Positions 5,688 through 5,849 of a DNA stretch of 5,849 nt are shown here, piece after piece; position 1 is the stretch's first letter, and each line of letters begins with the position of its first letter. The notes under the pieces were generated by a model. That model saw only the letters and a program-made list of their open reading frames with translations. It was not told where the DNA came from and did no database searches. This stretch comes from JAQVUB01 sp033809415 (GTDB lineage: Bacteria > Verrucomicrobiota > Lentisphaeria > Oligosphaerales > Oligosphaeraceae): assembly GCA_033809415.1 (NCBI GenBank), contig JAPXLT010000293.1, positions 1 to 5,849 of the forward strand, in the 5' to 3' direction. The translations under genes were made by a program, and so were the position numbers.

Positions 5688-5770
5688 ACGCCCTTACAGG
5701 GCTTTGTTGATGGGATGATCCCCAACCCAGGGCGTTGCCCTGGGCTGGTATATCACGCCCCTTCAGGGCT
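5688..5770. repeat. multi-hairpin intergenic element downstream of sppA
   Basis: Three hairpins follow one another. The first is GCCCT (5690-5694) with AGGGC (5698-5702). The second is CCA-A-CCCAGGGC (5722-5733) with GCCCTGGG-C-TGG (5737-5748), eight perfect pairs around GTT plus three beyond one mismatch. The third is GCCC (5757-5760) with GGGC (5766-5769). The outer two are near-identical direct 16-mers, ACGCCCTTACAGGGCT (5688-5703) and ACGCCCCTTCAGGGCT (5755-5770), placed 67 nt apart. The layout resembles a REP/BIME-like dispersed element. The first hairpin, followed by CTTTGTT, may also act as a weak terminator for sppA. Confidence 0.7.
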
Positions 5771-5781
5771 AATGCTAACAC

Positions 5782-5798
5782 CGCCGATCCGACCGATC
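5782..5798. repeat. inverted copy of the 9-bp minisatellite core
   Basis: CGCCGATCCGACCGATC is the exact reverse complement of 3173-3189. Together the two copies bracket genes 4 and 5 as a 17-nt inverted repeat about 2.6 kb apart. The match stops at the next base on either side. Confidence 0.85.
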
Positions 5799-5801
5799 GC
5801 T

Positions 5802-5849
5802 CGTCCGTGTCCCGTCCGTGTCCCGTCCGTGTAAAGTCCGTGTCCCGTC
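5802..5849. repeat. 11-bp tandem repeat (CGTCCGTGTCC), runs off the window
   Basis: Units at 5802-5812 and 5813-5823 are identical. The third (5824-5834) ends in AA in place of CC, the fourth (5835-5845) starts with A, and a fifth begins at 5846 and is cut by the window edge. There is no open frame or conserved spacer pattern, so this is a minisatellite and not a CRISPR array. Confidence 0.9.

Noticed and set aside
3121..5798. A complete insertion sequence or composite transposon carrying genes 4-5.
   Set aside because: There is no transposase, no clear target-site duplication, and the inverted arms are pieces of satellite with unequal spacing to the palindromes. Kept only as a hypothesis in the findings.
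5802..5849. Possible CRISPR array at the window end.
   Set aside because: The repeating unit is only 11 bp and head-to-tail, with no unique spacers and no cas gene nearby.

Overview
The window looks like chromosomal DNA from a diderm (LPS-making) bacterium. It carries a heptosyltransferase of the LPS-core type and an envelope-anchored SppA protease. Between the genes lie short tandem repeats and small palindromes. These, together with an unrecognised secreted beta-rich protein, remind me most of the PVC superphylum (Lentisphaerota, Kiritimatiellota or Verrucomicrobiota). That placement comes from the style of the sequence and is low confidence; no marker gene is present.

Five genes are supported, all on the + strand. 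(1) 197-940: calcineurin-like metallophosphoesterase. (2) 969-2009: GT9 heptosyltransferase of the WaaC type, starting at GTG, 28 nt downstream of gene 1 and probably co-transcribed with it. (3) 2115-2975: exported protein with a signal peptide and no family I can name. It seems to have its own promoter, whose -35 box overlaps the stop codon of gene 2, and a stem-loop leader starting at the predicted transcription start. (4) 3293-4465: AlbA_2 (Schlafen AAA_4-like) plus HATPase_c_4 protein, often annotated as a putative transcriptional regulator or RecG-like. (5) 4530-5660: signal peptide peptidase SppA (family S49) with an intact Ser/Lys dyad.

The spaces between gene blocks are packed with repeats. 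A 7-bp tandem repeat opens the window (6-54). The 317-nt gap 2976-3292 holds, in order, a 10-bp repeat, a hairpin, a short inverted copy of the 7-bp repeat, a 9-bp minisatellite and a palindrome. Downstream of sppA there is a multi-hairpin element (5688-5770), an inverted match to the 9-bp minisatellite (5782-5798) and an 11-bp tandem repeat that runs off the window end. As a result genes 1-3 are bracketed by inverted 18-nt exact matches of the 7-bp repeat, and genes 4-5 by inverted 17-nt exact matches of the 9-bp repeat. This nested bracketing is the most unusual structural feature here.

Functionally, genes 2, 3 and 5 point to envelope biogenesis and maintenance (LPS core, exported protein, membrane protein turnover). 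Gene 1 is a hydrolase of unknown substrate, and gene 4 is a possible regulatory or accessory gene. I found no tRNA, rRNA, CRISPR array, transposase or complete insertion sequence.
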